A stretch of DNA of 41,720 nt from an uncultured Lachnospiraceae bacterium (GTDB lineage Bacteria > Bacillota > Clostridia > Lachnospirales > Lachnospiraceae), in contig CAOKWI010000038.1 of assembly GCA_948473115.1 (NCBI GenBank), positions 1-41,720 on the forward strand, read 5' to 3'. A model generated the notes under the pieces. The model saw only the letters and a program-made list of their open reading frames with translations. It searched no databases and was not told the origin of the DNA. Shown piece by piece: positions 32,138 through 40,703 of the stretch. How positions within the stretch are numbered: the stretch's first letter is position 1; each line of letters begins with the position of its first letter. A program made the translations under genes and the position numbers.

Positions 32138-33547
32138 TCATAGGAACATACTGCCCACACTCTCTAATTTTTCCCATAAATCCGGCCGGAAATCCTCGTG
32201 TGCCGGGTTCAGGCTGTTGATCACCACGCCGTCGCTGCCTTTCATCCCCGTGGAATGAATATACCGGTCATTGCCCAGGTACATGGCGATATGCCCCGGG
32301 AAAAAGAGCAGGTCACCGGGCTTCTTCTCCTCCGCCCTGATCTCCCTTATGGGAAATCCCTCCTTCATCCGGGCATTGCGGTATATATAGACGCCGCAGA
32401 GCATGTAGCACATGCTGGTAAGCCCTGAACAGTCTATGCCCAGAGGACTTTTTCCGCCCCACCGGTACTGGGTTCCCAGATAACTCTTTGCAATCTCTGT
32501 CAGACGGCTGCGGAATGCGTCCTCATTCTCCGTAAAACGCTGAGGATAATAGGGACCCAGGAATGTCTCTCTCGTATACCCCCTGCGCCCATCTGCCAGC
32601 TCCACCCGGATCCAGCCCTCACGCTCCGGCGCCTCGCCGATCCGGATCAGCCTGCCGCCCCGGGGGATGGATTCCAGGCAGATTCCCTGCACCTTCGGCT
32701 CGGACAGCACATCCGCATAGGACTGCATCACCACACAGAGCCCTCCCTGTTCCCACCTGGCAAGCCTGCTTTCCTCCGTCAACAGATCGTCTTTCCTGCA
32801 ATAGGCCTCATATCGGTACTCTGTCCGGATATGCACCCACTGGATTTCCTCTCCGTCCGCATCAGGAACCTCCTCCAGAATCCAGGCAGTCATTCCATAC
32901 AACAGTTCGTCGTCCAGGCACACCTTTTCCGACGGCTTCTCCCTCAGCGAAACCACGGCTTTCGCCGCGATGGCTTTTCTGCCTTCCGCTGCCTGCTGCT
33001 CCGGAAACGATAAGCAGTGCCGAATGATTTCAAGGCTTTTCTCAAAAGGCAGACTTCCATCCACCGAAACCTGTGGGCACTGCAATTGTTTCTGCCATTC
33101 ATCATGCTCCGCCCTGCTTCTCATATTCAGGTCACCGGTGTCATAGGCGGCCGCCCAATCCATAAATTTCCGGTGGATCTCATACATATCCCCGCCGGGA
33201 TCCAGCCGGTCTCCAAACTTTTCCCGCTCTCTCTTTTCCAGCCTTTCCATCCGCACGGCGGTATCTGTTTCCACGCGGACGGCCAGTGTAAAGCAGGGAA
33301 TCAGCTCATCCCCCCAGCCCACAAGGGAACCGGATATGACCACCCTGTCATGCTCCGCGATATCCCCCTTCATCAGCGCAAGCCTGTCGGATACCTTTCT
33401 CTTCGTCGTGTAAGGAGGATTTGTGGGCTCCCAAAAGTAGTCGTCCGTATCCATAAAAAAGAATCCCAGCTTATCACTGATAAATTTCCCTGTGGCAGAG
33501 GTTCCCGAACCGGCCGCCCCATAGAGATGAATCACCTGTTTCCCCAT
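32138..33547 (-). CDS. Fusion: P-loop kinase-like, SH3-like, NlpC/P60 peptidase
   Basis: The 469-residue single open frame has three parts. Residues 1-185 are a P-loop kinase-like domain (YGAAGSGTSATGK, Lys21; MDTDDYFWE; VISGSLVGWGDE; RLEKREREKFGDR) of a type usually found as a free-standing protein. Residues about 190-335 look like SH3b-type domains. Residues about 340-469 are NlpC/P60 with GIDCSGLTS (Cys373), GHIAMYLG (His419) and YIHSTG (His431). The last two parts resemble YkfC, the gamma-D-glutamyl-L-diamino acid endopeptidase. There is no signal peptide, so it acts in the cytoplasm. The start ATG has AAAGGAG upstream. The epimerase encoded next door handles the L-Ala-Glu dipeptide such an enzyme would leave. 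Confidence 0.85.
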   Translation of the reverse strand: MGKQVIHLYGAAGSGTSATGKFISDKLGFFFMDTDDYFWEPTNPPYTTKRKVSDRLALMKGDIAEHDRVVISGSLVGWGDELIPCFTLAVRVETDTAVRMERLEKREREKFGDRLDPGGDMYEIHRKFMDWAAAYDTGDLNMRSRAEHDEWQKQLQCPQVSVDGSLPFEKSLEIIRHCLSFPEQQAAEGRKAIAAKAVVSLREKPSEKVCLDDELLYGMTAWILEEVPDADGEEIQWVHIRTEYRYEAYCRKDDLLTEESRLARWEQGGLCVVMQSYADVLSEPKVQGICLESIPRGGRLIRIGEAPEREGWIRVELADGRRGYTRETFLGPYYPQRFTENEDAFRSRLTEIAKSYLGTQYRWGGKSPLGIDCSGLTSMCYMLCGVYIYRNARMKEGFPIREIRAEEKKPGDLLFFPGHIAMYLGNDRYIHSTGMKGSDGVVINSLNPAHEDFRPDLWEKLESVGSMFL

Positions 33548-33642
33548 ACATTTACTCCTTTCCGGCCTTTTCCTCTTATGGTAATTGCGAGACCCGCATT
33601 TGGTAATCAGACTCTATGCAATTACCTGTTTTCCCTTGCAAC

Positions 33643-33673
33643 GTAGCAGTTCAGCCTTCGGTCAAACTGTTAC
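33643..33673. repeat. AGCAGTTCAGCC hairpin between epimerase and fusion genes
   Basis: GTAGCAGTT pairs with AACTGTTAC around GCC-TTC-GGT. It is a near copy of the hairpin at 29476-29502 and occupies the 145-base gap between two genes of the same run. Confidence 0.5.
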
Positions 33674-33692
33674 TTTGCAGCCGTCTGCTCCA

Positions 33693-34778
33693 TTACGCAA
33701 AAACGGCAGGCACTTTGGTAATGCCGATTCCCGGCGCTTCCGTCATGGTGATCCGCGCTCCCTCAAAGACCGGCCCGCCCTCATAGGGATCCGTCCTACA
33801 GAGCGCCGGGCCGTCCAGGTCGTGCCTGGTGATCACCCCCCTGGCCGCCGCCAGATGCGCCGCCGCACTGACCGCCAGCTTGCTCTCCAGCATACATCCT
33901 GTCATACATTCTACTCCAAAACTCTCCGCAATACCACAGATTTTCAGAGCCTCGTAGATCCCGCCGGTCTTCATCAGCTTAATGTTGATCAGATCTGCCG
34001 CGCCCTCCCGAATCAGCCGGATGGCATCCTGCGGGGAAAAAACGCTTTCATCCGCCAGAACCGGTGTGAACACCTGGGAAGTGACATATTTCATCCCCTC
34101 AAAATCATGGGCGTTCACAGGCTGCTCCACCAGGTCGATGTCCAGTCCCTTATCCTCCATGGCCCGGATGATGCGCACCGCTTCCTTAGGCTGCCAGCCC
34201 TGGTTGGCGTCCACACGGATCACAATATCCCTGCCCACTGCCTGGCGGATGGCCGCAATACGCTTCACATCCCCTGTGCCGTCTTTGCCCACTTTGACCT
34301 TCAGGATGCGGAAACCCTGCTCCACGCCCCGCAGGCTGTCCCGCACCATCTCCTCGGTGTCATTGACGCTGATGGTGATATCCGTCTCTATGGCGTCCTG
34401 CCCACCGCCCAGAATCTTATATAAGGGCCGGTTCAGGTTTTTCGCATAGAGGTCATAGACCGCCATATCCACCGCCGCTTTGGCGGACGTATTTTTCACA
34501 ATGCATTTATGCAGCCTGCCCATGATGCCGTCCATATCCTCAATATCCATACCTGTGATGGCAGGGGCAATAAAATCTCTGACGGCGGCCACGATGGACC
34601 CCTTGGTATCCCCTGTGATCACTGCCGTCGCGGGAGCCTCTCCAAATCCTTCCCGTCCATCGTCCGCCGTAATTCTGACAACAATGTCATTTACCGAATC
34701 CACCGTCCGCAAAGCCGTCTTAAACGGCGTCACAAGAGGAATCCGTATCTCTCCCAGTTCAATTCTTGCTATTTTCAC
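33693..34778 (-). CDS. L-Ala-D/L-Glu epimerase (dipeptide epimerase, enolase superfamily)
   Basis: The 361-residue enzyme shows the full active-site set of the muconate-lactonizing/dipeptide epimerase subgroup: KVK (Lys160, Lys162), metal ligands Asp190 (IRVDANQGW), Glu218 (LVEQPV) and Asp243 (LADES), the second catalytic Lys267 (NIKLMKTGG), and the dipeptide-specific DLDGP motif at 320-324. These positions agree with those of the Bacillus enzyme. It converts L-Ala-D-Glu from murein peptides to L-Ala-L-Glu for degradation. The start is taken as GTG 34778, since GGGGG lies five bases upstream and the protein then begins MKIARIELGEIRIP. An ATG at 34790 is the alternative. It is 38 bases downstream of a serine hydrolase gene. 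Confidence 0.92.
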   Translation of the reverse strand: MKIARIELGEIRIPLVTPFKTALRTVDSVNDIVVRITADDGREGFGEAPATAVITGDTKGSIVAAVRDFIAPAITGMDIEDMDGIMGRLHKCIVKNTSAKAAVDMAVYDLYAKNLNRPLYKILGGGQDAIETDITISVNDTEEMVRDSLRGVEQGFRILKVKVGKDGTGDVKRIAAIRQAVGRDIVIRVDANQGWQPKEAVRIIRAMEDKGLDIDLVEQPVNAHDFEGMKYVTSQVFTPVLADESVFSPQDAIRLIREGAADLINIKLMKTGGIYEALKICGIAESFGVECMTGCMLESKLAVSAAAHLAAARGVITRHDLDGPALCRTDPYEGGPVFEGARITMTEAPGIGITKVPAVFA

Positions 34779-34816
34779 GCTAACCCCCATCTGCCCGCAA
34801 TAGCGGGCACAGACAT

Positions 34817-35584
34817 TCATTCGTTTTCTTTGTAAAGTGACCACGCGAGTTTCTGTATCAACCGGTTAAATCGGGGACAATCCGTCTCATTGCTCATGCA
34901 GCATAGGATAAAGGGCCGGTGTCCCATGACAATACCCACATCGTGGGTGATGCCCTCATCCTCCCCCGTTTTATGGGCAATGGGAACACAGCCCTGAAAG
35001 TAGAAAGGCATCTTGTTTTTTAACCGCTGGGATTGCAGGATCTCCAGCATCTCTTGGGAAGAAGCTTTGTCCACCAGCCTTCCCCGGTACATTTTCTCCA
35101 GCATATCCGCGATCTCCACCCCGGATACATAATTTTCGATCCCTTTGTCGGAAGCCTCCGAATCAAATAAAAGACGGTTCACGCGGCAGGTCTGATAACC
35201 CATTTCCGCCAGGGAACCGTTTATCTCTTCCATGCCGCCCAACAGCCTGATCAGGATGTTGGTGGCCGTATTATCGCTTAAAATGATCATCAGGTTATAA
35301 AGATCCTGCACTGTCAGGTTCAGCCCCTCATGCATTCTGTTCAGGCACCCACAGGAGGGCAGTTTATCCCCCTCCTTCAGCACATACAGCTGATCTTTTT
35401 TTAACCTTCCTGCCTGCATCTGCCGGAATACTTCAACCAGAACCGGTATCTTGATCACACTGGCCGCCATCATGGGAATACTGCCATTATAATCCAGGAT
35501 CTCCCCTGTCACAAGGTTTTTGTAAAAGACGACGTGTCTGCCGGGAAGCCCGTTTAAGTATTCCCTCAAATTTTCCCTGTTCAT
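34817..35584 (-). CDS. Beta-lactamase-fold serine hydrolase (second copy type)
   Basis: The 255-residue protein has ASVIK (Ser42, Lys45), SDN (103-105) and HKTG (Lys205-Gly207), the three class A beta-lactamase/PBP-type motifs. No signal peptide is present, pointing to a cytoplasmic role, possibly on recycled muropeptides. The start is the ATG at 35584 with GGAGGGG five bases upstream. The longer frame to 35644 lacks a ribosome binding site and runs into a stem-loop. The epimerase gene follows after 38 bases, so they are likely co-translated. Confidence 0.82.
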   Translation of the reverse strand: MNRENLREYLNGLPGRHVVFYKNLVTGEILDYNGSIPMMAASVIKIPVLVEVFRQMQAGRLKKDQLYVLKEGDKLPSCGCLNRMHEGLNLTVQDLYNLMIILSDNTATNILIRLLGGMEEINGSLAEMGYQTCRVNRLLFDSEASDKGIENYVSGVEIADMLEKMYRGRLVDKASSQEMLEILQSQRLKNKMPFYFQGCVPIAHKTGEDEGITHDVGIVMGHRPFILCCMSNETDCPRFNRLIQKLAWSLYKENE

Positions 35585-35635
35585 ATTACCCCTCCATAGT
35601 CCAAGCCCCTCTGCACCCCAAATCACAGAGTCAGC

Positions 35636-35686
35636 ACGGCACAAAGTCAGCCATGCTGACTTTGCTCATTGCCCGCGGAAATCACC
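35636..35686. repeat. CGGCACAAAGTCA stem-loop, second family member
   Basis: AGTCAGC/GCTGACT with CAT loop and flanks CGGCACAA and CATTGCCCGCGG. The member at 17019-17063 has AGTCAAC/GTTGACT, a paired G-C to A-T change, so the stem rather than the sequence is kept. Confidence 0.6.
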
Positions 35687-35848
35687 AGTACATCGTTGCG
35701 TTAATCCTGAAGTAAATCAGTGCTTGATGTTTGCGTCAGCGCAAGGCGGAGGAAGGAGGCGATGCGGTGGCATCGTTGACTGACGACAACGCAGTGATGA
35801 CGTGAACAGCGAGTGCTGATTACTCAGGAATTAATGCAACGATGTACT
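35687..35848. mobile_element. 162-bp palindromic element at the end of nfo
   Basis: Outer arms AGTACATCGTTGCGTTAAT (35687-35705) and ATTAATGCAACGATGTACT (35830-35848) pair over 19 bp with one G.T wobble, and pairing continues with small bulges to about 35722/35814. The inside contains TTGCG/CGCAA and CGATGC/GCATCG hairpins and a purine-rich GGAGGAAGGAGG. It has no coding capacity. It could be a MITE or a structured RNA. Its right edge forms the TAG stop codon of nfo, which suggests insertion. I do not recognise the family. Confidence 0.6.
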
Positions 35849-36674
35849 AGGTCATCCCCCGCAGCATGGCAATCTCCGCCTGATACCCGTCAAGTTCGTT
35901 CGGTGTCTCCAGATAAAACGGAAGATCCCTCAGGGCGGGGTGGTTCACAACCTTCCCGAATGCCTCTGCGCCAATGAAGCCCTGCCCGATCTTCTCATGT
36001 CTGTCCTTATGGGCGCCGAGAGGGTTCATGGAATCATTCAGATGCACCGCCTTAAGGCGTTCCAGGCCGATCACACTGTCAAATTCCCTGATCACATCCT
36101 CCAGGTGTCCCACAATATCGTAACCGCCGTCCCAGATATGGCAGGTATCCAGGCACACACCCATTTTATCGGTCAGTTCCACCCTGTCAATGATCCGGCG
36201 AAGTTCCTCGAAACTCCTGCCCACCTCAGTGCCTTTCCCGGCCATGGTTTCCAGCAGGACGGTGGTATGCTGCTCCGGCTTCAACACCTGGTTCAATGCG
36301 TCTGCGATCAGCTCGATGCCCTGTTCTGCCCCCTGTCCCACATGGCTTCCGGGATGAAAATTGTACAGCGCATCGGGAAGCATTTCCAGCCGGCGGATAT
36401 CATCCGCCAGAGTCTCCAGGGCAAACTGCCTCGTTCTCTCCTCCCTGGCACAGGCATTGATGGTATAGGGAGCATGGGCAAGGGGCATGCCGATCCCCGT
36501 CTGCCCGAACAGCGCCAGCATGGCCTCTATATCCTCTTTCCGCCACTCCTTGGCGGCGCCTCCCCTGGGATTCCTGGTGAAGTACTGAAACGTGGTGGCG
36601 CCGATGGACTGTGCCGTCTTCGCCATATCCAGAAATCCTTTTGAAGAAGATAAATGGCATCCTATTCTTAACAT
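35847..36674 (-). CDS. nfo: Deoxyribonuclease IV (endonuclease IV)
   Basis: The 275-residue TIM-barrel enzyme starts [14 protein letters not shown] and holds the Zn-binding motifs [58 protein letters not shown] and YLETPNEL. Endonuclease IV nicks DNA 5' to abasic sites in base-excision repair. The start is the ATG at 36674 with GAAAGGAAA upstream. The stop codon TAG is created at the border of the palindromic element at 35687-35848. The last residues MLRGMT fit the family length, so function is likely kept. Confidence 0.94.
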   Translation of the reverse strand: MLRIGCHLSSSKGFLDMAKTAQSIGATTFQYFTRNPRGGAAKEWRKEDIEAMLALFGQTGIGMPLAHAPYTINACAREERTRQFALETLADDIRRLEMLPDALYNFHPGSHVGQGAEQGIELIADALNQVLKPEQHTTVLLETMAGKGTEVGRSFEELRRIIDRVELTDKMGVCLDTCHIWDGGYDIVGHLEDVIREFDSVIGLERLKAVHLNDSMNPLGAHKDRHEKIGQGFIGAEAFGKVVNHPALRDLPFYLETPNELDGYQAEIAMLRGMT

Positions 36675-36718
36675 AGCGTTTCCTTTCTGTTCCCAGAAAC
36701 CGGAATTGTTTCTTTCAG

Positions 36719-36879
36719 GGTACTTCTATAAGGTACTTCTTTCCGTTTTCTTTACTTTCACGGAAATGATCCACAGTCCCGGCGCTACACAGCACTCCCC
36801 GCGGGATCGTGAATCATCTTCTGAATTGTTCCCTCAATTTTCGCAACCATTCTTCACCCTTACGGAATCATCTTCTGAA
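36719..36879. repeat. Direct repeats upstream of nfo
   Basis: GAATCATCTTCTGAA occurs exactly at 36811-36825 and 36865-36879, and GGTACTTCT occurs at 36719-36727 and 36732-36740. The 231-bp gap between nfo and the C40 peptidase gene holds these repeats and the presumed nfo promoter, though no consensus boxes stand out. Confidence 0.4.
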
Positions 36880-36905
36880 CAGTTCCTGTATTTCTATGTC
36901 ATTCT

Positions 36906-38129
36906 TTATATAATACGTCTCACAGCCAGGATCGTCTTATACTGCGCGTTGCTGATCTTAATACCCGTCCTGGAGCTGCTGGCATGCACGATCAGATTAT
37001 TACCGATATAAATCGCCACATGGCCGTCATAGCAGATCAGGTCGCCGGGCTGTGCCTCCTCATAGGATACCCCCGTGCCCGCACCTCTCTGCTGGCTGGA
37101 CGTCCTGGGCAGGGAATAACCGTAATCGGCATATACCCTGTATGTAAACCCGGAGCAGTCTGCCCCCTGTGTCAGGCTTGTTCCGCCCGCCACATAGGGA
37201 TTTCCCACAAACTGGCAGGCATAATTGGCAATCTGCTTCCCCTGGTCGCTGCCGGAAGTGGAATTAATGACCGCCGTATAATTTGTTGTGGAGGGGGTCG
37301 GATTGGAAGCCGGTCTCCTGTTCTGCGCCGCCAATGCCGCCTGCAATTCCTTTAATTTCTTCTGCTCCTGCTGCAGCTGCGTCTTCGATACCGCAGCCTC
37401 CTGCTGCAGGCGGCTGATCTCCGCAGCCGCGTTTTCGGACTCCTTCTTCTTCTGCGCAAGCAGCACATCCAGGCTGGCCTTCTGCTCCCGCAGTGCCGCC
37501 TCATCTGCCTCAAGATTCTGCATGTCCTGCTCCAGCGCCGCTTTCTCCGCCTCCAGCCGATCCCAGAGTTCCTTCACAAGTTCTTTCGTCTCAATGAAAT
37601 CGTTCAGCATTTTCTTATTATATTCATATATCTTTTCAATATAATCCATGCTGTTCAGGATATCACCGATCCCCTTGCCCTTCAGCAGCACATCCAGATA
37701 GGTGGCGTCACCGTTTTCATAGAGCAGGCGGGTCTGCACCGCCATGCTGTTGCGCTGCTCCTCCTCCTTCTGTAAAGCCGCCTCATATTCCGCCTCTGTG
37801 GCTTCGATCTGTGTCTGCTTGTCCGCAATCTCGTCTTTCTTCTGGGCGATCTCATCCTCCAGCATGCCGATACTCGTCATAGTGTTGAGTATCTCCGCGT
37901 TGAGGTCGTCAATGGCCTCCTGGATCAGATCCTGCTCGTCCTCCATGGCGGCGATCTCATTGTTGATATTCTGGAGCTGCTGGTTGATACTGTCAATGTT
38001 GCTTTGAATACCGGTAACGGTGGATGCTTCCGCGGTCAAAGGACGGCACATCAGGAGCCATGCGGCAATGCCCGTAACGGCCATGAAATTTTTCAATAAT
38101 TTTTTCTGCTTTCCCATACCTAAAAGCAT
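36906..38129 (-). CDS. Secreted PcsB-like C40 (NlpC/P60) peptidoglycan hydrolase
   Basis: The precursor of about 407 residues has a signal peptide (KKLLKNFMAVTGIAAWLLMCRPLTAEAS), a long coiled coil over about residues 40-250 (many heptads with Ile/Leu/Glu/Lys), a Pro/Ser/Thr linker, and a C-terminal NlpC/P60 domain with GADCSGFTYRVY (catalytic Cys), GHVAIYIGNN and VHASSS. This is the layout of PcsB/CwlO-type cell-separation hydrolases, whose coiled coil is controlled by FtsEX. It cleaves peptide bonds in the cell wall. The start is uncertain: ATG 38129, ATG 38117 and GTG 38153 are all in frame and none has an ideal ribosome binding site. Confidence 0.9.
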   Translation of the reverse strand: MLLGMGKQKKLLKNFMAVTGIAAWLLMCRPLTAEASTVTGIQSNIDSINQQLQNINNEIAAMEDEQDLIQEAIDDLNAEILNTMTSIGMLEDEIAQKKDEIADKQTQIEATEAEYEAALQKEEEQRNSMAVQTRLLYENGDATYLDVLLKGKGIGDILNSMDYIEKIYEYNKKMLNDFIETKELVKELWDRLEAEKAALEQDMQNLEADEAALREQKASLDVLLAQKKKESENAAAEISRLQQEAAVSKTQLQQEQKKLKELQAALAAQNRRPASNPTPSTTNYTAVINSTSGSDQGKQIANYACQFVGNPYVAGGTSLTQGADCSGFTYRVYADYGYSLPRTSSQQRGAGTGVSYEEAQPGDLICYDGHVAIYIGNNLIVHASSSRTGIKISNAQYKTILAVRRII

Positions 38130-38171
38130 ATCACACTTTTCTGCAATTTTCACCCTCTAAAACCTTAAGGA

Positions 38172-38201
38172 ATTATAAAAAAGGGAACCGTACCGTTTCA
38201 A
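38172..38201 (-). promoter_or_regulatory. Promoter of the C40 peptidase gene
   Basis: On the minus strand TTGAAA (38201-38196) and TATAAT (38177-38172) are separated by 18 bp. Transcription would start near 38165, so the leader is very short, which bears on the unclear start codon. Confidence 0.65.
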
Positions 38202-38205
38202 AACA

Positions 38206-39597
38206 TTATAATTCGCACGTATGCACTGTCCTGGGGAAGGGAATCACGTCCCGGATATTGCCCATACCTGTCAGGTACATGACGCATCTCTCAAAGCCCA
38301 GCCCGAAGCCGGCATGTCTCACGGAGCCGTACCTTCTCAGATCCAGATAGAAGTCATAATCCTCCTTCTGTAGTCCCAGTTCTTCCATTCTCTGCTCCAG
38401 CACCTCCAGCTTATCCTCGCGCTGGCTGCCGCCGATGATCTCACCGATACCGGGCACCAGACAGTCCATGGCGGCCACGGTTTTGCCATCCTCATTGAGC
38501 TTCATGTAGAATGCCTTGATCTCCTTGGGATAATCCGTCACAAAGACAGGGCGCTTAAACACCTCTTCCGTCAGATATCTCTCATGCTCTGTCTGCAAAT
38601 CACAGCCCCAGTGTACTTTATAGTCAAAGGCATCGTTATGCTTCTCCAGGATCTCAATGGCCTCCGTATAGGTCACATGGCCGAAATCGGAATTTGCCAC
38701 GTGCTCCAGACGCTGGATCAGTCCCTTGTCCACAAACTGGTTAAAGAACGCCATCTCCTCCGGCGCGTTTTCCAGCACATAGCGGATCACGAATTTCAGC
38801 ATGCCCTCCGCCAGCATCATATCGTCCTTCAGATCCGCAAACGCCATCTCCGGCTCGATCATCCAGAACTCCGCCGCATGTCTGGTGGTGTTGGAATTTT
38901 CCGCCCTGAAGGTGGGGCCGAAGGTATATACATTCTTAAACGCAAAAGCGTATGTCTCCACATTCAGCTGGCCGCTGACCGTCAGGTTGGTGGGCTTTCC
39001 GAAAAAGTCCTGGGAGAAATCCACCTTGCCCTCCTCTGTGCGGGGAAGGTTCTCCAGATCCAGGGTGGTAACCTGGAACATCTCCCCGGCGCCCTCACAG
39101 TCGCTTCCGGTTATGATGGGCGTATGCACATAGACAAACCCCCTGTCCATAAAGAAGGTGTGAATGGCATAGGCGATCAGGGAACGTACCCTGAACACTG
39201 CCTGGAATGTGTTCGTCCTGGGACGCAGATGGGAGATCGTGCGCAGATACTCAAAGGAGTGGCGCTTTTTCTGCAGGGGATAATCCGCCGTGGAAGCGCC
39301 CTCCACCAGGACTTCCCCTGCCTGTAATTCAAAGGGCTGCTTGGCCTCCGGCGTAGCCACCACCGTACCCTTCACAATCACGGCCGTACCCACATTCATC
39401 CTGCAAAGTTCTTCAAAATTGGCAAGCTGATCCCCGTAAACCACCTGCAGCGGTTCAAAGAAGGTTCCGTCATTGATCACCAGGAACCCAAAGTTCTTGG
39501 AATCGCGGTTGTTTCTCACCCAGCCGCCCACCGTGACCTCCTTTCCAAAATACTCCTCACGGTTGCGATAAAGATCGCGAATGTCTGTCAGTTCCAT
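38206..39597 (-). CDS. asnS: Asparaginyl-tRNA synthetase
   Basis: The 463-residue class II synthetase has an N-terminal OB-fold anticodon-binding domain ([24 protein letters not shown]) and a catalytic core with motif 2 ([20 protein letters not shown]) and motif 3 ([15 protein letters not shown]). It charges tRNA-Asn with asparagine. The start is the ATG at 39597 ([13 protein letters not shown]) with AGGAGGT upstream on the minus strand. The longer frame to 39633 overlaps the preceding gene and lacks a site. It is 13 bases downstream of the PPIase-like gene, so the two are probably co-transcribed. Confidence 0.96.
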   Translation of the reverse strand: MELTDIRDLYRNREEYFGKEVTVGGWVRNNRDSKNFGFLVINDGTFFEPLQVVYGDQLANFEELCRMNVGTAVIVKGTVVATPEAKQPFELQAGEVLVEGASTADYPLQKKRHSFEYLRTISHLRPRTNTFQAVFRVRSLIAYAIHTFFMDRGFVYVHTPIITGSDCEGAGEMFQVTTLDLENLPRTEEGKVDFSQDFFGKPTNLTVSGQLNVETYAFAFKNVYTFGPTFRAENSNTTRHAAEFWMIEPEMAFADLKDDMMLAEGMLKFVIRYVLENAPEEMAFFNQFVDKGLIQRLEHVANSDFGHVTYTEAIEILEKHNDAFDYKVHWGCDLQTEHERYLTEEVFKRPVFVTDYPKEIKAFYMKLNEDGKTVAAMDCLVPGIGEIIGGSQREDKLEVLEQRMEELGLQKEDYDFYLDLRRYGSVRHAGFGLGFERCVMYLTGMGNIRDVIPFPRTVHTCEL

Positions 39598-39610
39598 TTC
39601 ATACCTCCTG

Positions 39611-40657
39611 CTACGGTTCATTGATTTGTACATGTTCCATCAGATAATTCATTGCGTTTTCCGTGGTAATCGCATTGCGGTATTCCTCCGCCGAAACCCC
39701 TCCCAGGAACTCTTCCACCGAGGAGGCCCCTGCCTCCTTTGCATACTGCTCCAGAGTTGCCTTTAAATCCTTGTCGCTGACGTTTAAGTTTTCCTGATTG
39801 GCGATGGCCTGTAAGGTAATATCCTGCTTTGTCAGCATCTCCGCATAATGATTGACATAGGTTTCCGCATCCATTCCGAAAAGCATATTGGCGTATGTGT
39901 CCGCATCCAGACCGTACGCCGCACCGGAATTTACAATGCTGTTGGCGTACGCCTTATTACTCTCCAGTATGTCGCCGGGCAGTTCCGCATAAGTACACTG
40001 CTCAAAGAGCGCCGCCATGATGGCGCCCTTTACTTTATCCGTATACTCCGACTCCTTTTTGGCATAAAGGATGTCATATTCATACTGCTGCAGCTCCGCC
40101 ACCGTACTCACATTTTCCAGTCCCATGGTGGCTGCCACCGCGTCCCGCAGCTCCACGATATAGTTGATTGTGACCGTGAACGTCACAGCCTGTCCCGCCA
40201 GCTTCGTATTCCCGTAATCCTCGGGGAATTTCAAGTCCAGATCCACGGTTTCTCCCGGCCGGACTCCCATCAGGCCGTCCTCAAATCCATCGATATAGCT
40301 GCCTGATCCGAGAACCAGGAAGGCGTCCGTGGCCGTTCCGCCATCAAATGCCTCGCCGCCCATCCTGCCCACATAATCAATATTCACAGTGTCCCCGTCC
40401 GCCGCAGCACGATCCGTGATCCCGCTGTTCTCCAGCGTAGAGAACCTGCTGTACGCTTCCATGACACTCAGATCCCTCTCCTCGTCCGTGACAGCCACCG
40501 GCTCCACACTGACATGCAGGTTCTGATAGTCACACAACGTCACATAGGAATCCGTTTTCAGATCCCTCAATGCATTCTCTTCCCTGCCCTGGCCGCAGCC
40601 TGCAAGCAGGCATGCTGTCAGCAGCACAGTCAAAATACCTGTTTTTATCTTTTTCAC
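39611..40657 (-). CDS. Trigger-factor/FKBP-like peptidyl-prolyl isomerase lipoprotein
   Basis: The 348-residue protein has a lipoprotein signal ending LLAGC, an FKBP-type isomerase domain at residues about 80-165 ([52 protein letters not shown]) and a helical C-terminal region like that of trigger factor (about 175-340). It probably assists folding of exported proteins outside the membrane. The start is taken as GTG 40657, because GGGAGG is seven bases upstream and the leader is identical to that of the solute-binding protein gene, where the start sits at the same place. The ATG at 40663 is only one base from the site. Confidence 0.87.
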   Translation of the reverse strand: MKKIKTGILTVLLTACLLAGCGQGREENALRDLKTDSYVTLCDYQNLHVSVEPVAVTDEERDLSVMEAYSRFSTLENSGITDRAAADGDTVNIDYVGRMGGEAFDGGTATDAFLVLGSGSYIDGFEDGLMGVRPGETVDLDLKFPEDYGNTKLAGQAVTFTVTINYIVELRDAVAATMGLENVSTVAELQQYEYDILYAKKESEYTDKVKGAIMAALFEQCTYAELPGDILESNKAYANSIVNSGAAYGLDADTYANMLFGMDAETYVNHYAEMLTKQDITLQAIANQENLNVSDKDLKATLEQYAKEAGASSVEEFLGGVSAEEYRNAITTENAMNYLMEHVQINEP

Positions 40658-40703
40658 TTTCATACCTCCCTGCCCGCTCCCGTGGGCATTCATGCTCTTC
40701 CTC

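Noticed and set aside
38147..38157. ATT as start codon of the C40 peptidase gene, spaced correctly from AGAGG
   Set aside because: ATT starts are very rare, and in-frame ATG codons just downstream give a better signal peptide.
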